Below, piece by piece: positions 1 to 9,122 of a DNA stretch of 64,000 nt (positions are counted from its first letter, which is position 1; each line of letters starts with the position of its first letter). The DNA is from an uncultured Clostridia bacterium (GTDB lineage Bacteria; Bacillota; Clostridia; UBA1381): positions 124,001-188,000 of the forward strand of contig CANRJY010000001.1 in the NCBI GenBank assembly GCA_947631085.1, read 5' to 3'. The position numbers and the translations under genes were made by a program. Below the pieces are notes generated by a model, which saw only the letters and a program-made list of their open reading frames with translations, was not told the DNA's origin and did not search any database.

Positions 1-1
1 T

Positions 2-1240
2 TCCACGGGCATGATCGACATTTTCAAATCCGACGACTTGAAAACGTGGACTAAAACAGTGAACACGCTCCCCGAAGTGCCGCAGTGCGTATACGACGCG
101 TACAAGCACGACGATAAATCGCAGTACTCCAACATTTGGGCGCCCGATATGTACTATGACGAGAGCGATACAACTACTCCCTATCATCTAACCTGCTCGT
201 ACTCGGACGCGTTCGGGCAGAACAATTCGGCGATAATCCTGTTTAAATCTGCGTCGCCGGAGGGACCATGGGAAAACGGACAGATCATATTCCAGAGCAA
301 GAGCGGCGATCCGGAGCTCGGCAGAGTAAACGCGATCGACTCAAATATCTGCGTTGACCACGAGACAGGGCAAAAATACATGGTTTACGGCTCGTTTTGG
401 GAAGGCATACATATTAAGGAGCTAAACGACGATTACACGGTTAAAGACCCGAACACCGTCGGCACGCGTATTATGAGCCGTTTCTGCGGAATAGGCGGTC
501 CGGAAGGTCCGTATATTGTCTACAACGAGGACACCGGTTACTATTATCTTTTCACGTCTTACGACAGCCTGTCCGACACATATCAAATACGCGTGGCGCG
601 CTCGAAGAGCATAACAGGCCCGTATGTTGACGAGAACGGCAACAACGTTGACCGCTTTGACGATCCCGAAAGCGAGGCTAACAACACCTACGGCTACAAG
701 CTGATCGGCTCGTACCAGTTCCCTATGGGTACGACGTACTACGGACCGGGTCACAACAGCGTACTGCATGACGGAGATAAATGGTTTTTGGTACATCACA
801 TAAGAACAGTAAAGGGCGGCTATGCGACGCTCAATGTCCGCCCAATGTACTGGAACAAGGACGGCTGGCCCGTTGTAACGCCCGAGCGGTATCAGGACAG
901 TGCTAGCGGCGACGGCAATAACTTAAGCGCCGACAATATCGCCGGACAGTGGGATTATATCTCAATCGGCGACAACACAAACGCCATGCTCACATCAAAA
1001 AAACTTGTGCTTAACGCCGATAAAACACTGACACTCGGAGACATTTCGGGAACGTGGAGCTATACCGAGGGCGGCACGGACGTTATAACACTGACGCTCG
1101 GAGACGAGGTTATAACCGCGTTTGTAACTCTCGCCTGCGACAGTGAAACGAGCGCGCAGACGATACAGTTCACCGGCACAAATCAAAACAACGTAACAAA
1201 ATGGGGCAAGAAAGCGATAAGCTCCGTTGTATATAAATAA
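2..1240 (+). CDS. GH43 family arabinan endo-1,5-alpha-L-arabinosidase-like protein (5' end outside window)
   Basis: Frame is open to the window edge (STGMIDIFKSDDLKTW...). GH43-like motifs include APDMYY, NAIDSNICVDHETGQKYMVYGSFWEGI, YYGPGHNSV and a C-terminal LTLGDISGTWSY beta domain. Confidence 0.85.
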   Translation, partial: STGMIDIFKSDDLKTWTKTVNTLPEVPQCVYDAYKHDDKSQYSNIWAPDMYYDESDTTTPYHLTCSYSDAFGQNNSAIILFKSASPEGPWENGQIIFQSKSGDPELGRVNAIDSNICVDHETGQKYMVYGSFWEGIHIKELNDDYTVKDPNTVGTRIMSRFCGIGGPEGPYIVYNEDTGYYYLFTSYDSLSDTYQIRVARSKSITGPYVDENGNNVDRFDDPESEANNTYGYKLIGSYQFPMGTTYYGPGHNSVLHDGDKWFLVHHIRTVKGGYATLNVRPMYWNKDGWPVVTPERYQDSASGDGNNLSADNIAGQWDYISIGDNTNAMLTSKKLVLNADKTLTLGDISGTWSYTEGGTDVITLTLGDEVITAFVTLACDSETSAQTIQFTGTNQNNVTKWGKKAISSVVYK

Positions 1241-1264
1241 ATTCAAAATAAAGGAGAGAAAAAC

Positions 1265-4200
1265 ATGAACAAACTGACAAGAAAACTGTTAAGCGGCTTG
1301 CTCTCGGTTTCGATGCTTCTCGCGGCTATTCCCGCCGTCGTATCGGCTGACGAGCCCGCGGACTCGCTGCTGTTTAACGCGACGTTCGACGAAGCCGAAA
1401 CGGGTACAGGCTCGTTTGCGGCGACAGCGGGCGGAACCGTCACCGAAAAGGGCGCTGTTTCGTATGTTGAGAGCTTCGAGGGAAACAAGGCTCTTAAAAT
1501 CGAAACAAACGCGGCGGGCAATTACCTTGAGCTGCCGAAGGGCATTTTAAACGGCAAGACCGCGGCGACATTCAGCTTTATGCTCAAGCCCGCGTCGGGC
1601 TGGCCTTTTATGACGACTCCGGTCGCTTCACAGACGTATCTCAGCGAAAAATACCTCGGTATGCTCGCGACCGACACGACTCTTACAGCCGAGCGCTACA
1701 ATAACAGCGGAACTCGTTTAAGCTCCGTTATCGCGAACGGCGACTATTCGACATGGCAGTACATAACCGTCGTATTCGAAGCGAACGGCACAAAGCTGTA
1801 TGTAAACGGCTCTCTCGCGAAGTCAGACACAGCGGCGGTCGATATCTCCGCTCTGTTCACTGCCGACGCGTCCACATGGATAGGACACGGCAACTGGGGC
1901 GACGGCGAAGGCTTCGCGGGAAGCGTTGACAATTTCAGTATCTACGGCAAGGCTCTGTCCGAAGCGGAAATAACAACTCTCGCGGCTGACGCGGAGGAAT
2001 ACAGACAGCAAGCCGTTGTAGCCGAATATAACAGCCTGAAGCTCGACACGCACTTCTATCAGGGCGACACGGAGATATATTCGTATCTCGACCCGAACGC
2101 GCCCGATCCGGTCGATTTCCCGTACCTTACGGAAGCGCCCGCATACGCGGACGGCAAGGCGCAGTTTACGCTGTATAATCTGACCGAAGGCAACTCGTCA
2201 GAACTTGACGCGTATGTAGCTGAATTTGACGCGAACGGGCTTGTTAAGGTCGTGAAAAAGTCTCTCGCCGAAGACGCGGCTGCATCGGGCGGTACGCTCG
2301 ACGTTTCAATTCCGTTTGAAAAGAAGAACGCGGACGACGATGTAAAGGTGCTCGTATGGGACGACATGGAGCCTGTTGTTATATACAATCCTCCCGCGCC
2401 CGAAGACCCGCAGAAGGTTCTTCCGCTCACGGTCAAGACAAATGTGACAAATTACACAGGAATTGACAGCAGCATTTCGATTATGCTAAGCTACGTTGAC
2501 GCCGACGGTCAGTCACATTCGGTTGACGTAAGTGACAGTGTTGATATTGCGTCTCTCGAAAGCAACGAAATCACGATGACAATAGACGATTCTTCCTCGC
2601 TTATTCCGTCAACGGCAAAGAAGCTGACGGTGGCGGCGGTTATCAACAATGACGAAGATATATATGACGATGCGGCTGTGCTTTATTGCGGCGTTAAATC
2701 GCCCGTAACCGCTCCCGCGGACAGCGGCACGACTACGGACGGCGCGCACGACCCGTCGATCGTGAGATTCCCGAACGACGACACCTATTATGTATACTCG
2801 TCGCACCATCTTATCTTCACGTCGAAGGATCTGATAAACTGGACAAAATACGATTTCACGAATATAAACGCGTCCGCGATCTCGCCGAAAACAAACGCGT
2901 TTATAAACGGCAACTACTCAAATACAACAATGAACGGCACATACTGGGCGCCCGATGTGATCTACCGCGAGGGCGACGACCACCCGTATTGGATGTATAT
3001 CTCACTCTCGTGCGGCTTGGGCTACAGAAACTCGGCTATCGCGCTTGAAAAGTCAAATTCGCCGCTGTTCTGGGCTGACAAGGACGCGGATATAATCGAC
3101 GCGGGCGTAGTATTCGCGACAAAGGAAAACAGCAATTACAAGACAAACGCAATCGACGCGAACATTTACACAGATTCGAACACAGGCAAACAGTATTTCG
3201 TATGGGGCTCGTTCTGGGGCGGCATACAGGCGGCTCCGCTGACGGCTGACGGTCTTGTTGAAGGCATTGACTACACGAGCGACGCGACAATACTTTCAAG
3301 CTGCCGGAATTTCGGAACGTCGATATTTACGCAGCGCGGCGGACGCGTTGGCCCCGAAGGCGGATGGATGATAGAGCATGACGGCAGCCGCTACGCGTTC
3401 GTATCATACGGCTGGCTCGGCTCAAACTACAACACGCGCGTTGCTAAGAGCGCTCTTACAACAGAGTTCAGAACATCTAACGGATGGAATTTAACCGACG
3501 CAAACGGCGTTACAATGCATAATCAGCAGTCGTCGGGCAGCTATTCAAACCCGACAGGCTATAAGATGATAGGCTCGTACCGTTTAGGCGACGGTTCAAG
3601 AACGATCACCAAGCGCAGCGACGACAACTTCGAGGTTTCAAGCGGCGCGGACGACGCTATGGTTTATTACGGACCCGGACACAACAGCGCGATCACCGCT
3701 CCGAACGGCGAGACATTCTATGTATCGCACACGAGAAAGAACGCGGTCGAGATCGCGGCTACGCTGCAAATAAGAAAAATGCTTTGGACTCCCGACGGCT
3801 GGCCTGTTGTCTCCCCCGTCACCTACGCGGGCGAGATCGAACAGCCTCTCCCGAAGGATATGATAGTCGGAATATATGATTTGGCTTCTGTAGGACAAAC
3901 AAAAATGAGCGGCTCGCAGGTTGACACGACGAACCGCAACTACGATTTGCCTGTGCTCTCGTCAAAAATAATTCTCGGAGACGACGGCACTATGACAGAT
4001 ATTGACGGCAATCGAATCGGCACATGGGAGTTTGACGGCAGCCACACCGTAACGCTCAAATTTACCGAGGACGGCGATACGTCGAACAATAAGGACGAAT
4101 TTTACAAAAACGGCGACGTTATGACGCTTTACGCTCTGTTCGGTTACGACAAGGACGAAAGAACTCCTGTAATCGGTCTTACGGGCGTTGACCAGAACCA

Positions 4201-6691
4201 CATTACGCAGCTTGCGAAAAAAGCGCTTTCGAATGAGCGCAGCATAACCCCCTCTCCGTCGGAAGATCCGTCATATGAACCCGCAGTAATTGAAAAAAGC
4301 GCGGGAGGCAATCCTATTCTCGGCTTTGACGGCGATGGCAATACGCTTTACGCGGGCGATCCTGCGGCATTCGTTGACGGCGATACGGTTTACATAATCG
4401 CGGGACACGACACGTCCTCAACCGAAGGCTATCAAATGCCGAACTGGGTCGCGTATTCGTCGAAGGACATGAAAACATGGAAATATGAGGGAATCGCCAT
4501 GGAGGAGTCGTCCATAAGCTGGGTAAACGACAAAGTTTCCGCTTGGGCGAGCCAGGCTATCAAGCACGGAGATAAATATTACTTATACTACTGCGCCGAG
4601 ACAAAGCACGGCTCGGGAGCAAATCAATATAGCGGAAAATCGATCGGCGTTGCGGTTGCGGACGCTCCGACAGGTCCGTACGTTGACAGCGGCAAGCCGC
4701 TCATTCTCGGCAGCTTCACGCCCGATTCGAGCGCATGGAACGATATTGACCCGACCGTATGGGTCGAAACAGTCAACGGCGTAGAGCACAGATACCTTTG
4801 CTGGGGTAACTCGAAGCTGTTTATATGCGAGCTTAACGAGGATATGATTTCCGTTAAGGATATCGACGGCGACGGAAATATCACATTCGGCAAGGACGTT
4901 ATAGAGCAGACTGTCGCAAACACTCCCGCTCAGTTTACCGAAGCTCCGTGGATATACAGACAGCAGGACGAAAACGGCAATTATACAGGCAAGTATTACC
5001 TGTTCTACGCTATGGGCTGGCGCGAGCAAATGGCGTACGCTGTAGCTGACACGCTCACAAACGCGGACGGCACGCTCAATCCCACATGGCAGTACGGAGG
5101 ACTGCTTATGCCTCCTACAGCTACCTCGAACACGAACCACCCCGCCGTTATAGACTTTAAGGGTCATACATACTTCATCTATCACAACGGTTCTCTCCCC
5201 TGGGGCAGCGGCTTCAGAAGAAGCGTGTGCGTTGAGGAGTTCTCAATTAACGAGGACGGCACGATAGATCCGATACAGGAAACATCTACAGGTCTTACGG
5301 GAACAAAGTCGTACATCTATAACGACGACGGATTTGTAAACTACGGCAGCTTCGTAAATTCGGGTTCTGACGACAGCTATCCGATTTCAACTCCCATGTA
5401 TGTAGGCGGCGGAATTACGGATATAACCGACGCACAGTGGGAAATCGTCCCCGGCAAGGCTGACGAGAGCAACGAGTATTACGTTTCAATTCAGGCGGTG
5501 AATAAGCCCGGTCTGTATATCTGCGCGGATCCCGCTAAAGACTCCGATCCGGTTACGCTCACGCAGGATTCAAAGCGGAATGATACACAGACAAAGGATA
5601 AAATGACATTCAAAACCATCGCGGGAGAAAACGGCTCCGTTAAATTTGAGAGTATCGTACAGCCCGGCAGTTATCTTGCGAGCAGCCCCAACGGAGCGCT
5701 CGTGCTAAGCAGCGTCGGAACGTCGTTCCAAATCAGCGATACCGCTCCCGAAATCGAATGTCTCGCTTCAATCGAAAACGCGTGGTACGCGGATGGCAAG
5801 GTCCACTTCGATTTGCTCAACGCCGCGGTTTACGGCAAGGTTGATATACAGATTTTCGAGCAGAGCGGAGAGGATAATGCCGAGAAGGAGATAACAGCCT
5901 CGGTTGAAGCTGATTCGTTGAACGTGCGCGCTGAAATACCGTATGAACGTAAAAACAACGACGCGCAGATGTTTATACTCGCATATTTCGGCGACACCGG
6001 CGTAGCGGCTCTGCCTGTTGAAATAACGCAGTTTGAAAATCCGTATAAGATGCCGGAGGGAGTTACCTCATACTTCGAGTTTGAGGATAATCTTAAGGAT
6101 ACAAAGGGCGCGGTCGCGGACGGTACGGTCGCTCCGACAAATATTGAAGGCTCAACGACCGCTTCCGCGTCATACGCGGAAGGCTATAAAGGCAAGGCCG
6201 TATCGTTCAGCGGCGCGGGCGGCACGGGTGTGAACTTAGGCAAGGTTATAACAAACAGCAAATACACCGTTGCGTTCCGCATGAAATCAAACGCGTTCAC
6301 GCAGCATACATCGGGAATATTTATAAATTCCGGTACAAAGTCATCGCAAAGCTGGGTAAGCGCTCCGTTTGGCACCATGACCGGCGGAAATACAATGATT
6401 TGGTCGTACGCGAGCGGTTATGTGACGCTTGACTCTAACGGAACTATGTCAACAGATACATGGCACCACATCACGATAGCGGCTGACGGCGACACCGCGT
6501 CGCTCTATATTGACGGAGTTAAGACCGGCAGCGGCAGCATCGCGAATATCGTCACATCGACAACCGATACATATCTCGGCGTAAACTTCTGGGACACTCC
6601 GTTTAACGGACTTATCGACGATTTATACATATACAACGGAACAACTCTCACGGACGAGCAGATTGCAAGCCTGTATGAGGTTACAAACTAA
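1265..6691 (+). CDS. Large secreted multidomain protein: signal peptide, LamG-like, GH43, second GH43, beta-trefoil-like, LamG-like
   Basis: N-terminal MNKLTRKLLSGLLSVSMLLAAIPAVVSA; first GH43 motif DGAHDPSIVRFPNDDTYYVYSS; second GH43-like DPAAFVDGDTVYIIAGHD; concanavalin/LamG-like segments at both ends (SVDNFSIYGKALSEAEI, GLIDDLYIYNGTTLTDEQI). Confidence 0.88.
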   Translation: MNKLTRKLLSGLLSVSMLLAAIPAVVSADEPADSLLFNATFDEAETGTGSFAATAGGTVTEKGAVSYVESFEGNKALKIETNAAGNYLELPKGILNGKTAATFSFMLKPASGWPFMTTPVASQTYLSEKYLGMLATDTTLTAERYNNSGTRLSSVIANGDYSTWQYITVVFEANGTKLYVNGSLAKSDTAAVDISALFTADASTWIGHGNWGDGEGFAGSVDNFSIYGKALSEAEITTLAADAEEYRQQAVVAEYNSLKLDTHFYQGDTEIYSYLDPNAPDPVDFPYLTEAPAYADGKAQFTLYNLTEGNSSELDAYVAEFDANGLVKVVKKSLAEDAAASGGTLDVSIPFEKKNADDDVKVLVWDDMEPVVIYNPPAPEDPQKVLPLTVKTNVTNYTGIDSSISIMLSYVDADGQSHSVDVSDSVDIASLESNEITMTIDDSSSLIPSTAKKLTVAAVINNDEDIYDDAAVLYCGVKSPVTAPADSGTTTDGAHDPSIVRFPNDDTYYVYSSHHLIFTSKDLINWTKYDFTNINASAISPKTNAFINGNYSNTTMNGTYWAPDVIYREGDDHPYWMYISLSCGLGYRNSAIALEKSNSPLFWADKDADIIDAGVVFATKENSNYKTNAIDANIYTDSNTGKQYFVWGSFWGGIQAAPLTADGLVEGIDYTSDATILSSCRNFGTSIFTQRGGRVGPEGGWMIEHDGSRYAFVSYGWLGSNYNTRVAKSALTTEFRTSNGWNLTDANGVTMHNQQSSGSYSNPTGYKMIGSYRLGDGSRTITKRSDDNFEVSSGADDAMVYYGPGHNSAITAPNGETFYVSHTRKNAVEIAATLQIRKMLWTPDGWPVVSPVTYAGEIEQPLPKDMIVGIYDLASVGQTKMSGSQVDTTNRNYDLPVLSSKIILGDDGTMTDIDGNRIGTWEFDGSHTVTLKFTEDGDTSNNKDEFYKNGDVMTLYALFGYDKDERTPVIGLTGVDQNHITQLAKKALSNERSITPSPSEDPSYEPAVIEKSAGGNPILGFDGDGNTLYAGDPAAFVDGDTVYIIAGHDTSSTEGYQMPNWVAYSSKDMKTWKYEGIAMEESSISWVNDKVSAWASQAIKHGDKYYLYYCAETKHGSGANQYSGKSIGVAVADAPTGPYVDSGKPLILGSFTPDSSAWNDIDPTVWVETVNGVEHRYLCWGNSKLFICELNEDMISVKDIDGDGNITFGKDVIEQTVANTPAQFTEAPWIYRQQDENGNYTGKYYLFYAMGWREQMAYAVADTLTNADGTLNPTWQYGGLLMPPTATSNTNHPAVIDFKGHTYFIYHNGSLPWGSGFRRSVCVEEFSINEDGTIDPIQETSTGLTGTKSYIYNDDGFVNYGSFVNSGSDDSYPISTPMYVGGGITDITDAQWEIVPGKADESNEYYVSIQAVNKPGLYICADPAKDSDPVTLTQDSKRNDTQTKDKMTFKTIAGENGSVKFESIVQPGSYLASSPNGALVLSSVGTSFQISDTAPEIECLASIENAWYADGKVHFDLLNAAVYGKVDIQIFEQSGEDNAEKEITASVEADSLNVRAEIPYERKNNDAQMFILAYFGDTGVAALPVEITQFENPYKMPEGVTSYFEFEDNLKDTKGAVADGTVAPTNIEGSTTASASYAEGYKGKAVSFSGAGGTGVNLGKVITNSKYTVAFRMKSNAFTQHTSGIFINSGTKSSQSWVSAPFGTMTGGNTMIWSYASGYVTLDSNGTMSTDTWHHITIAADGDTASLYIDGVKTGSGSIANIVTSTTDTYLGVNFWDTPFNGLIDDLYIYNGTTLTDEQIASLYEVTN

Positions 6692-6705
6692 ACATATTAA
6701 TCAAG

Positions 6706-6740
6706 CTGACGCCGCTCACATCGGCGTCAGTTTTCTTTTT
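6706..6740 (+). terminator. Rho-independent terminator
   Basis: CTGACGCCG-N7-CGGCGTCAG followed by TTTTCTTTTT directly after the GH43 gene. Confidence 0.85.
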
Positions 6741-6868
6741 ATGCCGATAAAATTATATAGGGAATTTATGTTAAATAATTGTTACAATTATGTTACTTGA
6801 TGCATTTTTTATTGTTTTATGAATAATTTTGTGATAATATAGAATATGAAATTGATAATATTATTACT

Positions 6869-7405
6869 ATGAGGGATAAAGCTATGAACGCTGCATATGT
6901 ATATTTACAGCTGTACCGTCTTTTTGATAAATCAACACCTATAGCCGCCGACTGCGGTCAATTATGCGAAAAAGCGTGCTGCAAGGGAGACGACTGCGGT
7001 ATGTTTCTGTTCCCCGCCGAAGAGCAGGTCTACAAGCTGCTCAATCCTGACTGGATAAAAATTGAAAAAACCGATTTTTCCTATTCATACGGCGGAAAGA
7101 CATTTTATACTCCGCTCGCATTATGCACATCGGAATGCGACAGATACCAGCGCCCGCTCGCATGCAGAATTTTCCCGCTCACCCCATATGTGAACAGTGA
7201 CGGCACTTTGGAAATTATAGTTGATCCCCGCGCCAAAAGCATATGTCCGCTGGCTAAAAGCTTGTATTTGGAAAATTTTGATAAAAAGTTTGTAAAAAAT
7301 ATCGAAAAAACCTTCCGTTTACTTATGAAAAACAAGCGTTTCGCAGCGTTTATGACAGAGTATTCGGCGTACTTAAACGATTTCAGACGTTTTTTTAATG
7401 ATTAA
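6869..7405 (+). CDS. Cys-cluster protein (YkgJ-like)
   Basis: DCGQLCEKACCKGDDCGMFLFPAEE and CTSECDRYQRPLACRIFPLTP resemble zinc/iron-chelating Cys-cluster proteins. Confidence 0.6.
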   Translation: MRDKAMNAAYVYLQLYRLFDKSTPIAADCGQLCEKACCKGDDCGMFLFPAEEQVYKLLNPDWIKIEKTDFSYSYGGKTFYTPLALCTSECDRYQRPLACRIFPLTPYVNSDGTLEIIVDPRAKSICPLAKSLYLENFDKKFVKNIEKTFRLLMKNKRFAAFMTEYSAYLNDFRRFFND

Positions 7406-7429
7406 AATTACATGAAGGGAGGCGTTCAG

Positions 7430-9094
7430 ATGGAGGACACAAGCAAAAAAACACAGAATAATACGGACGAGCCGGAAGAATTTCCCGTCAATGACGACGA
7501 GGACGATTTCAGCTCTCCGAATGAAAATAAAGATACGCAGCCGGAAGAAAAACAGCAGGAAATAAAAGAGGAAATCCAAGAAGGCGGCGAAGCGCCTCAG
7601 AAAAGATTTTTTAACGACGAAATGCTCCGAAAGCTGAGCGCCGCGAAAAAACCGGCTATTATAGCCGCTTCCGCGATTGCGGGACTGCTCTTGGCGGCAT
7701 ATATATTCTGTATAGCGACCCTTCCGACCGACACGGTAGCGCGGAATGTTTATGTGGAAAATCTTAACCTAAGCGGACTCACATATGACGTCGCTTTGGA
7801 GTCTATAAAACAAACATATTTATTTGAAAACAAAACTATCACCCTGGTTAACGGCGATCAGACGTTCACCATGAGCGGCGCCGATATAGGTCTCAGTGCC
7901 GTACCCGAGGAAACAGCGCAAAAAGCGTTCAGCTACGGCAAGACCGGTAATACCCTGCGCGATGCATTCACTTCGTTCAGGCTCCTATTCGGCAAGCATG
8001 TGCTTGTCCCTGTGGCGCAGGCAGACAGCGCTATGCTCGACACGAAGCTTAACGAGTTCGGCATACAAATTCACGGCGAGCTGACACCTCACAGCATTGA
8101 GATAGCCCAGGACAAGGCGATTATTACCCCGGGGCACACCGGCTATAACGGCGATCCGTCAACCGCGCGCGCGCAGGTTATGGACTCAATGCTGGCGGAA
8201 CAGTTCAGCGATATACCCGTAACTCTCGAATCGGCTCCTCCCCCCGACCTTACAGTAGACCAAGTCGATGCGTTCGTATATAAGGATACAACAGACGCTT
8301 ATTTCGTGGTTGAAAATAACGAGGTGTCAGTTGTTCCTGAGCAAAACGGACAATATATAAACAGGGATGAAGCCGCGGCTATTTTGCCCAATGTTCACGA
8401 GGGCGGCGAGCCGGTTGAAATACCGGTATACACCTCATACGCGGCAAAAACTGCCGAAACCTTAAATGCTAATCTGTTCAACGGCACTATGGCTTCATAT
8501 TCGACCTCATACGGCGGTTCTACCGCAAACCGCGCCTCAAACGTGGCGCGCGCAGCGGAGCTGATAAACGGAACTGTCCTCGCGCCCGGTGAAGTGTTCT
8601 CGTTTAACGATACCGTAGGCGAGCGAACAGTCGAAAACGGCTTCTCAACCGCAAAGGAATACGTTGACGGCAAGAGCGTGGACGGAATCGGCGGCGGAAC
8701 GTGCCAGGTAAGCTCTACGCTTTACAGCGCGGTTCTCTATGCATCGCTTGAAATCGTGACGCGCACAAACCATATGTTTACCGTTTCATATATTCCGAAC
8801 GGTCAGGACGCGACAGTCAGTGATTCCGGAGTTGATTTCAAATTCCGCAACAATTCTGAATATCCCGTAAAAATCATCGCGAACGCGGGCGGCGGAACGA
8901 TTTCCGTTTCGCTCGTCGGAACAGGCTGGGATCCGCCCCGAAAGGTAAGCATTGTAAACAATTCAACAACATTACCGAACGGCGCCGTAAGCACAACCAC
9001 CGTTCGCTACACATATGATTTGGACGGTAACTTGGTAGACACTCACACATTACCGTCAAGCAGATACGATCCTTACCCGTCATCAAGCAATTAA
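7430..9094 (+). CDS. VanW family protein with PG-binding-4-like repeat; single TM anchor
   Basis: ATG at 7430 follows GGGAGG. Acidic N-terminus, TM AIIAASAIAGLLLAAYIFCIATL, VanW motif FSFNDTVGERT...GGGTCQVSSTLYSAVLYASLEIVTRTNHM. Confidence 0.88.
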   Translation: MEDTSKKTQNNTDEPEEFPVNDDEDDFSSPNENKDTQPEEKQQEIKEEIQEGGEAPQKRFFNDEMLRKLSAAKKPAIIAASAIAGLLLAAYIFCIATLPTDTVARNVYVENLNLSGLTYDVALESIKQTYLFENKTITLVNGDQTFTMSGADIGLSAVPEETAQKAFSYGKTGNTLRDAFTSFRLLFGKHVLVPVAQADSAMLDTKLNEFGIQIHGELTPHSIEIAQDKAIITPGHTGYNGDPSTARAQVMDSMLAEQFSDIPVTLESAPPPDLTVDQVDAFVYKDTTDAYFVVENNEVSVVPEQNGQYINRDEAAAILPNVHEGGEPVEIPVYTSYAAKTAETLNANLFNGTMASYSTSYGGSTANRASNVARAAELINGTVLAPGEVFSFNDTVGERTVENGFSTAKEYVDGKSVDGIGGGTCQVSSTLYSAVLYASLEIVTRTNHMFTVSYIPNGQDATVSDSGVDFKFRNNSEYPVKIIANAGGGTISVSLVGTGWDPPRKVSIVNNSTTLPNGAVSTTTVRYTYDLDGNLVDTHTLPSSRYDPYPSSSN

Positions 9095-9122
9095 AAAAAG
9101 CCGGATCAAATCCGGCTTTTTT
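9093..9122. terminator. Bidirectional terminator between convergent genes
   Basis: AAAAAAAGCCGGAT-caa-ATCCGGCTTTTTT. Confidence 0.9.

Noticed and set aside
4583-5185. - strand 200-aa ORF
   Set aside because: Lies entirely inside the GH43 gene on the opposite strand; an open frame arising from codon bias.
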